A stretch of 64,000 bases of DNA from NCBI GenBank assembly GCA_033063855.1, contig CP093829.1, forward strand, positions 18,445,537-18,509,536. Reading direction: 5' to 3'. The stretch comes from Smittia aterrima (Eukaryota > Arthropoda > Insecta > Diptera > Chironomidae). Shown piece by piece: positions 46,601 through 59,190 of the stretch. The notes below the pieces were generated by a model, which saw nothing but the letters and a program-made list of their open reading frames with translations, ran no database searches and had not been told where the DNA came from. The position numbers and the translations under genes were made by a program. How positions within the stretch are numbered: position 1 is the first letter of the stretch; each line of letters begins with the position of its first letter.

Positions 46601-47105
46601 ATTGGATTGCGGTTTGAGGAATGAGACGATTAAAGCAGCTGGAAAGTGGAAACTAAATCGACTAAATCGAGACTCCCGCGCGGCTGATGCAACGATTTTA
46701 CGCTTTGAAACACAGCGTGAATATGTTTAATGACACTTTCGTCAACACTTTTGATTAGATTACACCGAGGCATGCCCATTAACGTTCCTCAAAACACTCG
46801 AGAAATGTTTATGAAAGGCCGTCACAACATCCGAGTGAGAAGCGAGATTTTTCACACGCTCACCTAAAGAATCTTTCGGCGACGTTTGGATTTATTGATG
46901 TTGAAACACTCTGTGAACATTAAAATCCACTCGACGATAATAATTTTTAAAGAAAGTTTTTTTTTTGAAATCATTAATTTCGCCACAGAACGCAACTTGT
47001 TAAATATTTTTATTTCAATTTTCCTGCATCAAGATTGTGATGATTAACGATTGCATATCCTTCTTCTCATTCATTTTCAGATAATAATCAGCAATTCACG
47101 AAACA

Positions 47106-47126
47106 ATGAAATATTTCAACGGATGA
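47106..47126 (+). promoter_or_regulatory. Upstream ORF in the ADAMTS-like 5' leader
   Basis: A six-codon frame (ATG AAA TAT TTC AAC GGA TGA) ends three bases before the main ATG at 47130. A second upstream ATG at 47123 opens an overlapping out-of-frame ORF that crosses the first intron and stops early in exon 2. The main ATG has the better context (AAAAATGG). Such leaders commonly lower translation of the main frame. Confidence 0.5.
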
Positions 47127-47129
47127 AAA

Positions 47130-50100
47130 ATGGAATTTGTGCATTTATTATTGTACCTGGTGAGTCTTCGCTTCGTTACATAAGCCCACACGTCATCGTA
47201 TCCATTACATATCTCGCATCTGAGTTTCAAGCAAACAAAACTCAAGTCCAAGCTTTGTTTTTGTTTGCCATGAGACTCTGTGTTTGTCGAAGTCTCTCAC
47301 TCAAAACTTTTAAATCAACAACACTCGAGATTGACTGAGCGAACTTGCTCGCCTCGAAAAATCTTAATTCATCAAACCAACATCAAGAGAATTGCTCTCA
47401 AAGATTGCTCAACATATTTCGTCTAAGAATTAAATATTTATCCTGAATTTACCTTTTTTTTCCTCGCTTTACAAACTTCATTGTTTTCCTCTTCATGCCA
47501 TAAATCAATACGAGAGGGATATTAATAATTAATTAATCCGAGGCAGAGCAACCATTTTGGCAGTGGAAATACGAGCCATGATATTGTTTATTTCCATCGA
47601 GCGAAAGGGCGAGAGTGAATTAACTTTCGCATTATTCAATTAGTGTTTACAAACCTTATGCTCCTGCCTCTGCCTGCCAGCCCCGAATGACGTTCCACCA
47701 ACATTAATAATGAATAAATTCAAAAGTTTTGTTCGATGTTTCTTTGAATGTCGTGGGCGGGAACGTTGCTCTCTTCATAATTGACTTGTGAACTTCAAAA
47801 ACGAGAAGAGTTTGCTTAAAGTTCCCTTAAAGCAATGGAATGATCAGCAGTAGTGCAATCAAGATCTTCTTTCTCTTCTAACAACGACTTCCTTCTGTCC
47901 CTAAATAAACTCAACAAAAGTTCTTTTTGATACTCAAATGAATTTCTCTTTTTCCTTCTTTTTTCTTTTACTCCGCAGGGCGTACTTTTTACTTTTATAA
48001 ACACAAACAATAGTAATAGTGATGTCTCGAAGACGAAATCATCATCTAGTTCAGCACTATTTCACAAAGAAAATAAAGAACTTGAAGACGACGAAATACA
48101 AAAGCGACCGAGTGGCGGCACAGGCCACAAAATAGGATGGTCAGGATGGTCTGACTTCTCAACTTGTTCGAGAACTTGCGACGGAGGAGTCGCATTTCAA
48201 CTGAGACGCTGTCATTCTCCATCAGGATGTCGAGGGGAATCCGTTCGCTATCGGATTTGTAACATGCAAGCTTGTCCCGATCAACAAGACTTCCGAGCTC
48301 AGCAGTGCATAGCGTTCAACGAAGTTCCCTACGATGGAGCGCTGTTCGTATGGTCACCTCACTACGACTATTCAGAACCCTGCGCTCTAACTTGCAGGTA
48401 AATTGCAACGGCAGCAGCGAAACAGTTTCGCTCGCTTAACTCTAAAGTTTGAACAAAAAACTTTTACCATTTTGTTGCCGCGGGCTTCGTTTACTCAAAT
48501 GTTGAGTGTCAGCTCCGTAGAGATTGAGTTGAGAGAAGCGTCGATGACATCATCTGTGAACGAAGTGAAGAGGATTTTTCCTCCTCATTTCCGCTGCAAA
48601 ACTTTAAAATATAAAAAAAAACTTTTCCGAATCAACAATTTTCCCCGTCTTACAAATGAAATCGCTCGAATACGAAGAATGCAGACAGCGTTTGCTGTTG
48701 AAAAAGAGGAAGAAAAATTTGCGTCTACCTTTATAATTATTCAGGCAGCGAAAAGTTTTGTGCCTTCTTTTTATGTTTTTCATGCCTCGCGAGAAAACAT
48801 TTTGTTTGATTTTTCATTTTGATTGCTCCTAACGAATGAAAAATATTTCCAGAGGTCGACCGGAGCGTTTGAGAAATGAGAAAAATGCAGAAGAACAGCA
48901 AGACGAGTCTGACGAGGAATCCGAAGAGACAAGCGTCATTGTTCAGCTCACGAATCGCGTTCAGGACGGAACTCGCTGTCGTCCTGGCAGCTTAGACATG
49001 TGCATTCAAGGGAAATGTCAGGTAAGAGATTAAGGAAGAGAAAAAATGTGATTTGTTTAAGCGGCCATAAATAATTCGAATGAGATTTTTCTCGACGCGA
49101 TAAGACGAGGCATGACCTAGTTGAGTGGCTGGAAATTAACTTAAATGAAAGCAACTTCTCCTATCTACATTCATTAATCTATGACTCCATCAAAGACTGT
49201 TTTTTGTTAAACGTTTTTCCATAGACATCAAGTCATCCATCCCGAAAATTCAAGCTCTCTCTCTCTCCTCTATGTTTGTTCTTCATTCTCGCTTTCAGAT
49301 TTTCTAAAGCACTTTTATTTTACGAGGACATAAAGCAAATTTCACAATTGAGAAATCTATAGAGAGGAACGAAGCGCCATAAGCAAAAGGCGCCCTCCGC
49401 CCCGCATGAAGTTTAGCATCATGCAAATGATTTCAGGTGAAAAATCTGCCGAACAAAAGCCCTCAAGTGTCTATAGAACTAAGAAGAAGAAGTCTCTTCA
49501 AACAGAAAAACAAGAGGGGAAATCTCTCGATATGAATAACACCACTTAGAGTTACCTTATCTATCCTCATACCCGATATCATCGTATGAATAAAAAAGAT
49601 CTCATTCAAATTTTATGCTTTTTTATCCACACATGTGACACGAGCTGAATGTCGAGTGAGGGTGCAAAGAGAAAGCGGCGTCTGCCCTTCCTCACTTCAC
49701 GGTCCATAATAAAAAAAGAAACAACAACAGCAACAACAAACACTTCATTTGAATATTAAAAGTTTTTCGCTTTTGATTATTTTTTTGTTGCTCATTCATA
49801 AATTATGTGACAGCTTTTTAAAACGTTTTCAATTACAAACGAAACTCACAAATCATGTTTCTCAATCTACAGCGAGTTGGCTGCGATCTAAGGATTGGAT
49901 CGACGAAGAAGATTGATTCCTGTGGGGTTTGCGGCGGTGACGGTTCGACTTGTACGCAGCCACTTTATCATTGGGAAATTTCTGGCATGTCAGTTTGTTC
50001 GGTGACTTGTGGAGGAGGTAAATGAAAAGAGAGAAGAAACGTGCACAAAGCAACTCAATCGCATGGCGAATCAATTCATCACATCAACTTCATTTCTGTT

Positions 50101-53100
50101 CTAAAGGTTACAAGATGGCAACACCAACGTGCAAAAATCGTTTAACTGGCGCTGACGTTGAGGAATCGCTTTGCAATGCCGCTTCACGACCAGAGTCAAC
50201 AGTCGTTCAGTGTAACACGCACGCCTGTCCGCCAAAGTAAACAACAAACAGAATCTTTTTCTAAGAGGAAACTCAAGTTTGACATTATTTAAATTGACAG
50301 ATGGATCTCGGACGAGTGGGGTCCTTGCAGCAAAGTCTGTGGCAATGGTATTCGAGAGCGGTTGGTTGTTTGCGCTGAGGAAAGCAATGGAGCGAGACAT
50401 CGAGTCCCCGACGATGCTTGTAGTGGACTACGGCCGAAGGTTCAAGAAGGCTGCAACACCCACGAATGCCCCAAATGGCAAGTAACGGAATGGTCGGGAG
50501 TAAGTCGATAAAATTAAAATTTCATTCGCACAATTTGCTAATTTCTGAAAAGAGGGAAACGTTTGTGGGTGGCATGCCTAATGCAAAATTGAAGGCTTCA
50601 AGAACATCTGCCATTAAAGCGTGTTTCCACCAAGGGCTAGGCGGCCCATTGCAAATACTTTTTCCCTTCAATTTAACGCGTGTTGATGCTTTTTCGACTT
50701 AAAGTCGTAAAAGCACAAAAACTTTTTCTAACACAAAAACTTTTCTCCTTTACAAACAAACGCAAACCGTGCGATTGGCCTGAAAAGGCAACGAAGCTTT
50801 CATTTCCTTGCAAAAAGCGAAATCCTTTTTAATTAAAGTTCTCGAGTGTTTCATGGCTCGAGAAGCAAATTACCGCAGTTGTTTATGAAATTTATTCACG
50901 ATTTTTGCCGTCAAAAAGCTAAAGCCTCTCATTTCATTTCATCTTATGTCAAGTGCTCTTCATCATGCGGCTCGGGAATGCAAATCAGATCTGTCGAGTG
51001 CGTTGATAGTCATGGCGCTCACAACACTCAATGTGATCCAACAACTCGACCCGAATCTGTTCAAAGTTGCTCAACAGGAATCTCTTGCACGAGCGAAGCT
51101 CCAGCCACAGAATTCAACGAGTTCTCGACCGAAAGAAATCCAAACGAATCTAATTTGGATGAGAGTTTCGATAGAAACGATGATGATGATGATGTAACTG
51201 AAGAAGAAACTGATGGAAAAGTAAAAACATCGAAATCTATGAATAAGCCGATGCTCGACGATATCGATGACGAACCTGAAGAGGAAGACGATGATATGCA
51301 GGGAGATGATCCAAGAGAGCGCAATCGGAACATTCCACTGGCTTATCAGTATCGGATTCCTCGGGCAGAGCGTCTCGTTGACCCAAATGCTCCTAACGAG
51401 CCAACGTAAGTATCATTATCGAATCAATACCAAACTCAATTCGTAAAACCACTTCAAAAGCCTGGGCTATCCGAAAAGCTATTCAAACATGAATGCCGTT
51501 TCCGATTTGTTCGTTCAATAGAATTTTTAGCTTTTCGCAATCGGGCTTAGATTCGGATTGATGTGCTTGCGTATTATGTTGAGCGATGTGCTTCATCGAT
51601 GCGAGAGAAGGGGGGAAAAAGGTTCGCATGGCTTTCTTCTCGAAATCAATTAACATTTCGCCCAAACCCCGGATTCCTCCGCCTTAGCTTTCCTTGAACG
51701 ACTTTCGATGCGGTTTTTGCATATGACAAGTTTCGCTTCAACTTGCGAATCGATTTTATTGTGAAATGGGAAAAAGGAAAACTCATGGATTGATGTTTAT
51801 TGCGAGCTCAATAAAAGCATTCGCTGTTCTTGATATTGATTTGAAAGCGGAAACTCTCTTTACTACGGTCGATAGAGTAGAGATGAAGAAAAGGAAACTT
51901 GAAAGTTTTCAATCGACTTTCCAATGACTTCTCTCTCACTCGCTCTCCCCTTTCTATCGATTGTTTACGATGTTGTGCCTGACAACCATCCATCATAATA
52001 TAAATAGAAAGAAGTTTTCAGCATGAAGCGTACTTTATCAGTCAGTGGATTTGGCAGAAAAGAAATTTGAATATTTATTGATATGTTTGACGGCGGAGTC
52101 TTGCGAGAATTTATAGCTGAGACTCTCGATGTCACATGAAATATTATTGGAGTAAGCGCGTGTTTTATATGCTCGACTTGAGTGTACTCGCATGTTTTTT
52201 TTTATTTTTTTCGACTTGGATAGCGGCAACGAATCGAAGTACTGTCGAGTTATCGTTATACACAAAATCCTCTTCTCTCTCTCTCGCTAGCTCATTGTCG
52301 TGTAGGCAGATTCAGTCCCCGATTTATCTCGTCAGCAAAAACAAACCCACGGTTTATTTAACCATGATTTTTTTTATCTGAATATACATTCTCATGTTGG
52401 TGACTGGATCGAAGTGATGGAGTGTGTTTGTGAGAGGGAGATGCAAGCAGGCAGACACTTCAATCCGCAGAGGTGCTTCAGCTCGTTACAGAGCTTTTCG
52501 TTCGCTCACAACTTCAGAAACAAATAAATGAATAATTCAATTTCAACCTGGAACAATAGAGCGAGAGATTCTGTTGTCTCAGCCCAACCATAAGCGTAAA
52601 TCTGATGTATCATGAAAAAATGATGATAAAAATATATTTCTGCAGTCAAATCATATTTTCCGCTCGCAGTCACTGAAATTACAAACATTTCGCTGCACAA
52701 AATCGTTTTTTTATTCAATCAAGTCTCGTTAAACATCAACATCAGTTCGCAGTCGATCATTACGACGCAAACTTTTTCTCATCCCATCTCTCGATGTCGA
52801 AGCGTCATGCGATATTTCAATCAGAAGGCTGATTATTGTTTGTGATTTGGATATTCGGTTATTAAGCTCACTCACTCACTCCGTTCGACCTCTCCCACGT
52901 TCAAGACGAGCATCGAGAAAAACGAGAGATAGCAAGATAAAAATTTATTTCATTCAATTTGCTGCAAAATTTCAATTTACCCGACCAAGATGATTGTGAT
53001 TTAACGTGAAACAGGCAAATTGAATCTTTTTTTTTCTTCTCTTTTCCATCAACCGACAGCTTCATCGCTGGTGATTGGGGTCCATGTAGCGTGACGTGCG

Positions 53101-56100
53101 GTGAAGGCATTCGATACCGAAAGTACGAGTGTAAAATCTTCTTGGAGTTCTCGAAAATCATAGCGACGATTGATGACAGCAAATGTCATGTTCCAAAGCC
53201 CACTGACGATTACGAGCGTTGTTTTATGGAGCCATGCTCATACGCCTATGGTGGCTATGATGACTCTTATCGCAGTGGTAACAGAGATCGACACAACAAC
53301 GATCAGATTAAGGTTCAAGCTGCTGTTCCCGGTAAATCCTATTCATGGCGTGACGAAGGCTACACGAGCTGCAGCGCTTCGTGTTTGGGCGGCGTTGAAG
53401 AGCTTATAATCAATTGCGTTCGCGACGATACCGGAAAGGTAGTTTCGCCATATTTATGCTCGCCCGAGACTAAGCCAGAGAACAGAATACGAACTTGCAA
53501 CGATATTCCATGCCCGCCTCGATGGAACTATTCAGATTACTCTCCATGCACTAAATCATGTGGTATTGGGATTAAAACCAGGGAAATTAATTGCATTCAT
53601 GAAGTGACGCGGGGTGGTGAGAACACAATGATTGTTCCAAACAGTATGTGTCCACATCCGCCTCCTCCCGACCGACAGTATTGCAATGTTCTTGATTGCC
53701 CAGCGCGATGGGAGGTTGGCGAGTGGTCTCGTTGCTCAAAGGCTTGCGGAGCTGGATACAAGAACAGGACAGTTCTGTGTAAACAGACAATGGCTCAAGA
53801 TCACAAGGTTGGACGACAAGACTCGATGTGTCCTGGCCTCAAGCCTCCCGACAAGAAAGTTTGCAACACGAAACAATGTGCGCCAGAAGACGATCGACCG
53901 ACGATATCAATCAGTGAATCAAAATACATTCAACATGACCCGACCATGGCAAAAATTAGTTTGAAGGTCGGAGGGGCTGCAACGATTTTCTACGGAACGC
54001 AAGTGAAGATTAAATGCCCGGTGAAGAAGTATAACCGCACGAAGATAAAGTGGAGCAAGGATCACAATTATCTTCCTAAAATACGCAAATATAAAGTGTC
54101 GAAGAAGGGCGCTCTACGAATTCTTGATGTGACGTTCAAGGATGCAGGTAAACTCAATCTTGGTCAATCACGTGAATGTTTATCCTCATTCAACGATGAT
54201 TTTCATTAACAGGAGTATACACATGTCACGCCGGCATGTCTGTTGCCGATATAACGTTGACCATAAAACCGAAACCAGGAGAATTTCCGACTGGCGAGGA
54301 AGGCGAGCGTGGACGCGACACAAGTGCGTAAACATGTTAGAATTCAATTAAGTCAACAACAACTTATCTCCTTCTCCCCGTTTTTTCTTCGCACTCGACA
54401 AATTTCAGGTGGCAAAATTAAATACAGCGATTCGCCATCAATTCACGGCCGTAACTCAAGGTAGGAGGATGGAAATTAATTTCCTTTTGTTTTTCTGTTT
54501 TTTTTTTGGGGCGCAGCTTAACACAATTCAAAACGTTTTACTTGACAGCACTCAGAGGACACGACAGCGACAGAAACCTCGTGGAAGGAAGGAGCATCGA
54601 GTCAACGACAATCCAGTTAATGTGGATGGACAACCAAATCAAGAAGAGGTAGCGTTTTTCTGTTGGCTTCTCACTCTTTATCTCTCGCTTGATTAATTAA
54701 AATAAGCTGCAATAATTGACATAATCCTTGAAGCATCTGTGTAGTTGAACTACAGCTTCGTCCAACCATGTAATTCGTTTTCTCATTTTCCCTTTCTCTC
54801 TTTTTCTTTCTCTTCGTGTTTATGCTGCCACTGATTGATTTAATTAAAAAATTGAAATTGAAATAATTTCGCGCCACTATCCCGCTAACGCTAAAAAACT
54901 AATTTCCTTTGGATGTACCATTCGAATCTCTGTACGAACTAAGGACTCGTTACAGTCGCATTCGCAAATGACTCACTCAGACAGCTCATCGCTATCACCG
55001 ACGACGAGCTCAGGCAGTAGAAACCTTCCTCTATTGCCTCAACTCGACCATTTGTTGGCTAGCTTGCAGGTGAGAAAATCGAACGACTCTCTCGCATCCA
55101 CAACACATTTGTTTTGTAAAACTTTGTCCTTAGACAACATAGGCTTAGACGAAAGATCGATTCAATGATTGGAAGTTCCTTCATTGATTCATGATCCCCG
55201 TCTAGCATTTGCTGTTCTAAAAGTTTATTTTGATCTCTCGTGAGTTTGTTCACGAGAAGATTTTTGGGTTTTTGTTTGCATATTTTATGGTGGTTCACCT
55301 TTATTAACCCTTCTGACGCTCGTATTTCGTGTTTGTTCCCATCGTAGCTGTAATCAGCATGTTAACTGATTGTTATTTTGGTTTCCTCTTGAATCATTCA
55401 TCGCTCAACAACCACGGAGTGCAATCAAATGAATTTTACATTCAATGAAAGCCTTTGAAATTTATTGGCTTGCTCGTAATTTCCTTAATAACTTAAGTCT
55501 TGATGTTCAAGAAGAGTTTAATATTTAAAGAATTAGAACACTCAAGCGCTCTATTTGATTTCTCAACAGCCATTCTCGTTCGTCTTATCTTGAGAAGTAA
55601 CTACGCTGAGAATCGACTAGAAAATGTAAAATGCAAATTCTCTTCAAAAAAAAAAGAAGAAAGCAAGAGAAAACTTTCTCAACTCTTGACTTGTTTTTTT
55701 CTTGCTTTTGCTCGTTCGTCGTCGTGTAAGACGAAAAGTCTTCATGAATATTTAAATTACACATTTACTGTGGAGTTTTCTTCGTTAAAGGACATTCAGC
55801 ATTAAGAATTGCATCACAAGAACGTCGCAAATGTTGCAAAAAGAGAAATCGCTTATCAGTTTGAAACGAACGAACGTAACGGGGTTGACGAAAGCAAAAT
55901 CATCAAATACGATAAGCTCCTCATTAAAATGCAAAATCTTTTTTTATTCATTCATTTCGCATTGTTTGATATCGCATGGCAACAACACGAATCAAATGAA
56001 TATGAATTAAAAAAATAACGAAACTTTTGTTTGCGCAATATATTTGCTATCACATTGGAGGTCTGTTGACACATTCACTCGGAACAGAGACCGTTGTTTA

Positions 56101-58571
56101 CAATAGAAGCTCAGATATTTTTTTCCGCCCCATCAACTTCACCCTCAACCAGCCAAAGCTTTTTCTGTAGGCGGTTGAATCACACATGTCAATCTACACA
56201 CAATTCTGAGAGAGGCCGAAGCAAAATGACACAGAAAAAATAAACACACAGGATTAATTGACAAAGTGCCATCATTAAACATAAACACATCATAAAAGCA
56301 ATGAAGTTTATTGAGGGAATTTGAAAATTACGTGAAGCTTGTTGCTTCTCAATTTGCAAGCTCTCGAAGTGCAATATAAATCAGCATAAATCTCAACATA
56401 ACTCAATCGGAATAAACCTGAGTCACCACGAAACAAAACTAATGGGAAAGGCTTCGATTGACTTTGAAAATTCAGTTGCTAACAAGAACAATCCTTAAGC
56501 CATGCCATAACTAACGAAACTTCCCTTACGTTTACTAAATCCTCGAATCAATGAAATTCGGGTAGGCCACGCTGCTATTTATTTACAGACAATCAAAATA
56601 ATTGTGCATCATTAAGCTATTCTCTCTTTTTCTCTCTCTCCCTTAATTTATTTATGCATTCTCATACAGTTAACTTTTATGATTCTATAATTATTATCTC
56701 TAACAACCACAAAAATTCCGATAAATCTCGGGGACTGATTCAAACACACTCACACACACTCAAAACACTGATTCACATTAATAGGTAAATTTCAATTTTA
56801 TTGATAGAATTATGCATTAATAATCAGCATCACATTGTTCCTACTTTTTCCTGTGCCATTAATAATCCAACTCTTCATTTAGGCAAGGACAGAGAGCATT
56901 GCTCGAAAGCGATTTTCATTTTTCTCCACTCAATATGTTTCCCGCGCGCTTCGAATTTGTATTCTTGCTGAGCTGCTGAGGCAGCTCTCATGTCGGGGCC
57001 ATATTGATGATAATTATTTTGTGTATTTAGTTTCCCTCTCCGCTGTGACGTCACGACAGAGAACCCTCCTCTACCTTTCACGTCCCTCGCTCTATCCTGC
57101 AACATCCGAAAAAGCAGCAGATTCATGAGAATTCATTTTAATTATTTATAGTTTCAATTTAATTGGCATTAGTTTGTTGTTAGTTTCGATTGGGATCGTT
57201 TCGAGTGGGGAGGGAAAAGTTTCCGTTTTGAAATTTCGAGCATGCTTGCTTGCCTTTTGAGTTAGAAGAGGAGAAAATCGAAACTTTCGTAGCACAGAGT
57301 ACATCAAGCACAGAGAGAAATTGGTCACATTTTGTGTTTTAAAATTTATGTCACAAAGTCACTTCATTCGTATTTCGATTTAATTTATTCTTATCGTTTC
57401 TTATCGAAACTTTCCGCAAACCAAATTAACTTAAACTTTACTTTTTCTCTCTCTCTCTTGTCTTCGTTTAGTTTCTTTGGCCATTTCAGGCATTCAGCAA
57501 CTCGAGAGGTCATCAAATGCTAATGGAAAAGCATCTCAAATATACAATCGATCCAGGTGAACGAGCAGAACAAGAGGACGACCCGCACGCTCTGCGGCAA
57601 ACCGCACCGAAAGTATTAGATCAAAGCTTAACTGATAGCATAGATTTCGAGTATTTTGTTGGACCGTGGTCGGCTTGTTCTCAAACATGCGGCTCAGTCA
57701 GCGACAGTGGATATCGGGTGAGTAATGATTGTGCTTTGGGTATCTTTCCTTGTAATCATTAATCATTCAACGCTTTCCCATTTGTAACTAAACAGCTTCG
57801 TACAGTGCATTGCATGGTTCGTATGAAGAACGCTACGAAAAACGTCGACAACATTCTGTGTGAGGATGCCGGATTAAAGGCGCCCGAATCACTTGAGAAA
57901 TGCGGTAACATCGAGTGCCCTAAATGGATTTCAACTGAATGGACGACCTGCCGGAAATCAAAGTGTTTCGCTTGGCACACGGCTCTTCAAAAGCGCGACG
58001 TTAGCTGTTCGTTCCTCAACGAAACAGTCGCTGATAAGTGCGATGAAAACGAAAAACCGACAACCAAACAAGAGTGTTACAGTGAACTCTGCAAAGGTGT
58101 CTGGCGTGTTGAGCAGTGGTCAGAGGTGAGCGTCGTTTACCTCGCAATTGCTGAATAATTCATGAGAAAATATATTTTCAACATACACGTTCGATTTAAA
58201 TTCACAGTGTAACGCTCCTTGCAATGGAAAGGGAACCCGATATAGACTGCTACAATGTGTTTGGTATGGAACTCGAAAGTCAGCTGGCAATGCTTGTAAC
58301 AATCAACCGAGACCAGCTGTTATGAAGCCTTGTAGTGGGCCACCTTGCGAGGTTGATCGTAAGTACATTGAGAGAAAGAAAACTTTTCCACTTTGAACAT
58401 TATGCTAACGGCGCTTTTTTTACTTCTTCTTTTCTAACTCCAACAGCTACCGAGTGTAAGGACATATCAAAATATTGTAACAACGTGAAGACGATGGGAC
58501 TCTGTCGACTTCATCGATTTCAACAGCAATGCTGTTCGACTTGTAAATTTAATGTTTCTAAGGAAAAGTAG
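47130..58571 (+). CDS. ADAMTS-like secreted matrix protein (TSR, Ig and PLAC domains)
   Basis: Sixteen coding exons: 47130-47159, 47979-48397, 48853-49021, 49873-50017, 50107-50236, 50301-50499, 50954-51405, 53060-54147, 54213-54323, 54409-54460, 54549-54648, 54956-55069, 57490-57717, 57796-58125, 58208-58358, 58447-58571. They sum to exactly 1281 codons. Exon 1 gives MEFVHLLLYL and exon 2 completes the signal peptide. Domains: TSR1 (about 63-109), ADAMTS Cys-rich region ending CGVCGGDGSTC (110-233) with an acidic insert, TSR2-4 (238-418), acidic linker (420-514), TSR5-8 (516-785), one Ig domain (790-905; CPVKK…VYTCHAG), Ser/basic linker, TSR9-11 (1062-1238), PLAC domain (1241-1277, six Cys). 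CSxTCG O-fucosylation and WxxW mannosylation motifs are present. There is no metalloprotease domain and no ADAMTS spacer. The layout fits ADAMTSL1/3, in flies nolo; ADAMTSL proteins organise extracellular matrix. Exons 54549-54648 and 54213-54323 have weak donors. Confidence 0.9.
47160..47978 (+). other. First coding intron of the ADAMTS-like gene
   Basis: An 819-base phase-0 intron with GTGAGT donor and a pyrimidine-rich acceptor ending CTCCGCAG. It splits the signal peptide. No other feature seen. Confidence 0.75.
49022..49872 (+). other. Intron within the Cys-rich region of the ADAMTS-like gene
   Basis: 851 bases, phase 0, GTAAGA donor. AT-rich; contains an AAC/CAA-rich run near 49720-49742. 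No coding signal. Confidence 0.75.
51406..53059 (+). other. Large intron after the acidic linker of the ADAMTS-like gene
   Basis: 1654 bases, phase 2, GTAAGT donor and CCGACAG acceptor. No coding exon seen inside; CT-rich patches near 51930-51955 and 52272-52290. Confidence 0.75.
55070..57489 (+). other. Largest intron of the ADAMTS-like gene
   Basis: 2420 bases, phase 0, GTGAGA donor and CATTTCAG acceptor, between the Ser-rich linker and TSR9. Skipped or additional exons cannot be excluded but none was recognised. Confidence 0.7.
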
Positions 58572-59190
58572 CTTCAATGGTTCTAAGCCAGCAAACATTT
58601 AATGAGAGCTGACAAAACATTGCTTCGCCGTTCAAAGAACAAAAAGATTATGAAACTTTTTATGTTATTCGACGTGGCACCGCGCGTTAGAGAGAATTTC
58701 TGTATTTGATGATGAAGAAACTGAAGATCCGTAGATGAAATTAATCAATTAAAACTTAATAACAATCAATTATGCAAGAAAGCCATTTGCCGATCATTGT
58801 TTTGAGTTTCACGCCTTCCTCTCCGCTCTCCCAACGTTCCTTTGCTTTGCCTCCACAGAGCAGCACGAAAGGATACGGAGCATAAGAAGAAACAATTTAT
58901 ATTAACGTTCGTTCAAAATGCTTGAAAATAATATTCCCCCTGAAAGTGAAGAAAGCTCGAGCATGGAAAATAATTAAACAAAAAAAAAAGCGATACTCAG
59001 TTACGGAACATACGAATAAAGCAAACATAAGTGTATATGATAAAAAAGAAGTTGAGAGCACATCATGCATGAGAAATCTCTGTACATATTATTATAGGTA
59101 GTGTTAAATTAATATTTATAAAAAAAAATTAATTAATTTTAACGTGTATCATGCGACGCGACGAGGAAGACGAAAAATAAATGAAATGAA
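58572..59190 (+). other. 3' UTR of the ADAMTS-like gene
   Basis: Non-coding sequence after the TAG. AATAAA occurs at 59015-59020 and 59176-59181, giving two plausible poly(A) sites about 450 and 610 bases past the stop. Confidence 0.6.

Larger units (their letters stand above)
28719..47080. other. 18-kb region with no supported gene
   Basis: No frame in this stretch shows a known domain or a convincing set of splice sites. It is AT-rich with CT runs (33811-33823, 34751-34765, 38452-38467, 43629-43651). Because the first coding exon of the ADAMTS-like gene begins with a splice acceptor at 47080/47081, at least one upstream non-coding exon must exist, so part of this region is probably its first intron and promoter. 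One small frame with a TATA box (36960-37160) is noted as a weak candidate. Confidence 0.55.

Noticed and set aside
47123..47159. ATG at 47123 as the ADAMTS-like start
   Set aside because: Its frame crosses the intron in phase 1 and stops after about a dozen codons in exon 2; the ATG at 47130 gives a signal peptide and the full frame.
51061..51333. Ser-rich minus-strand frame
   Set aside because: It is the complement of the Asp/Glu-rich linker exon of the ADAMTS-like gene.
53587..53790. Cys-containing minus-strand frame
   Set aside because: Antisense shadow of TSR7-TSR8 coding sequence.
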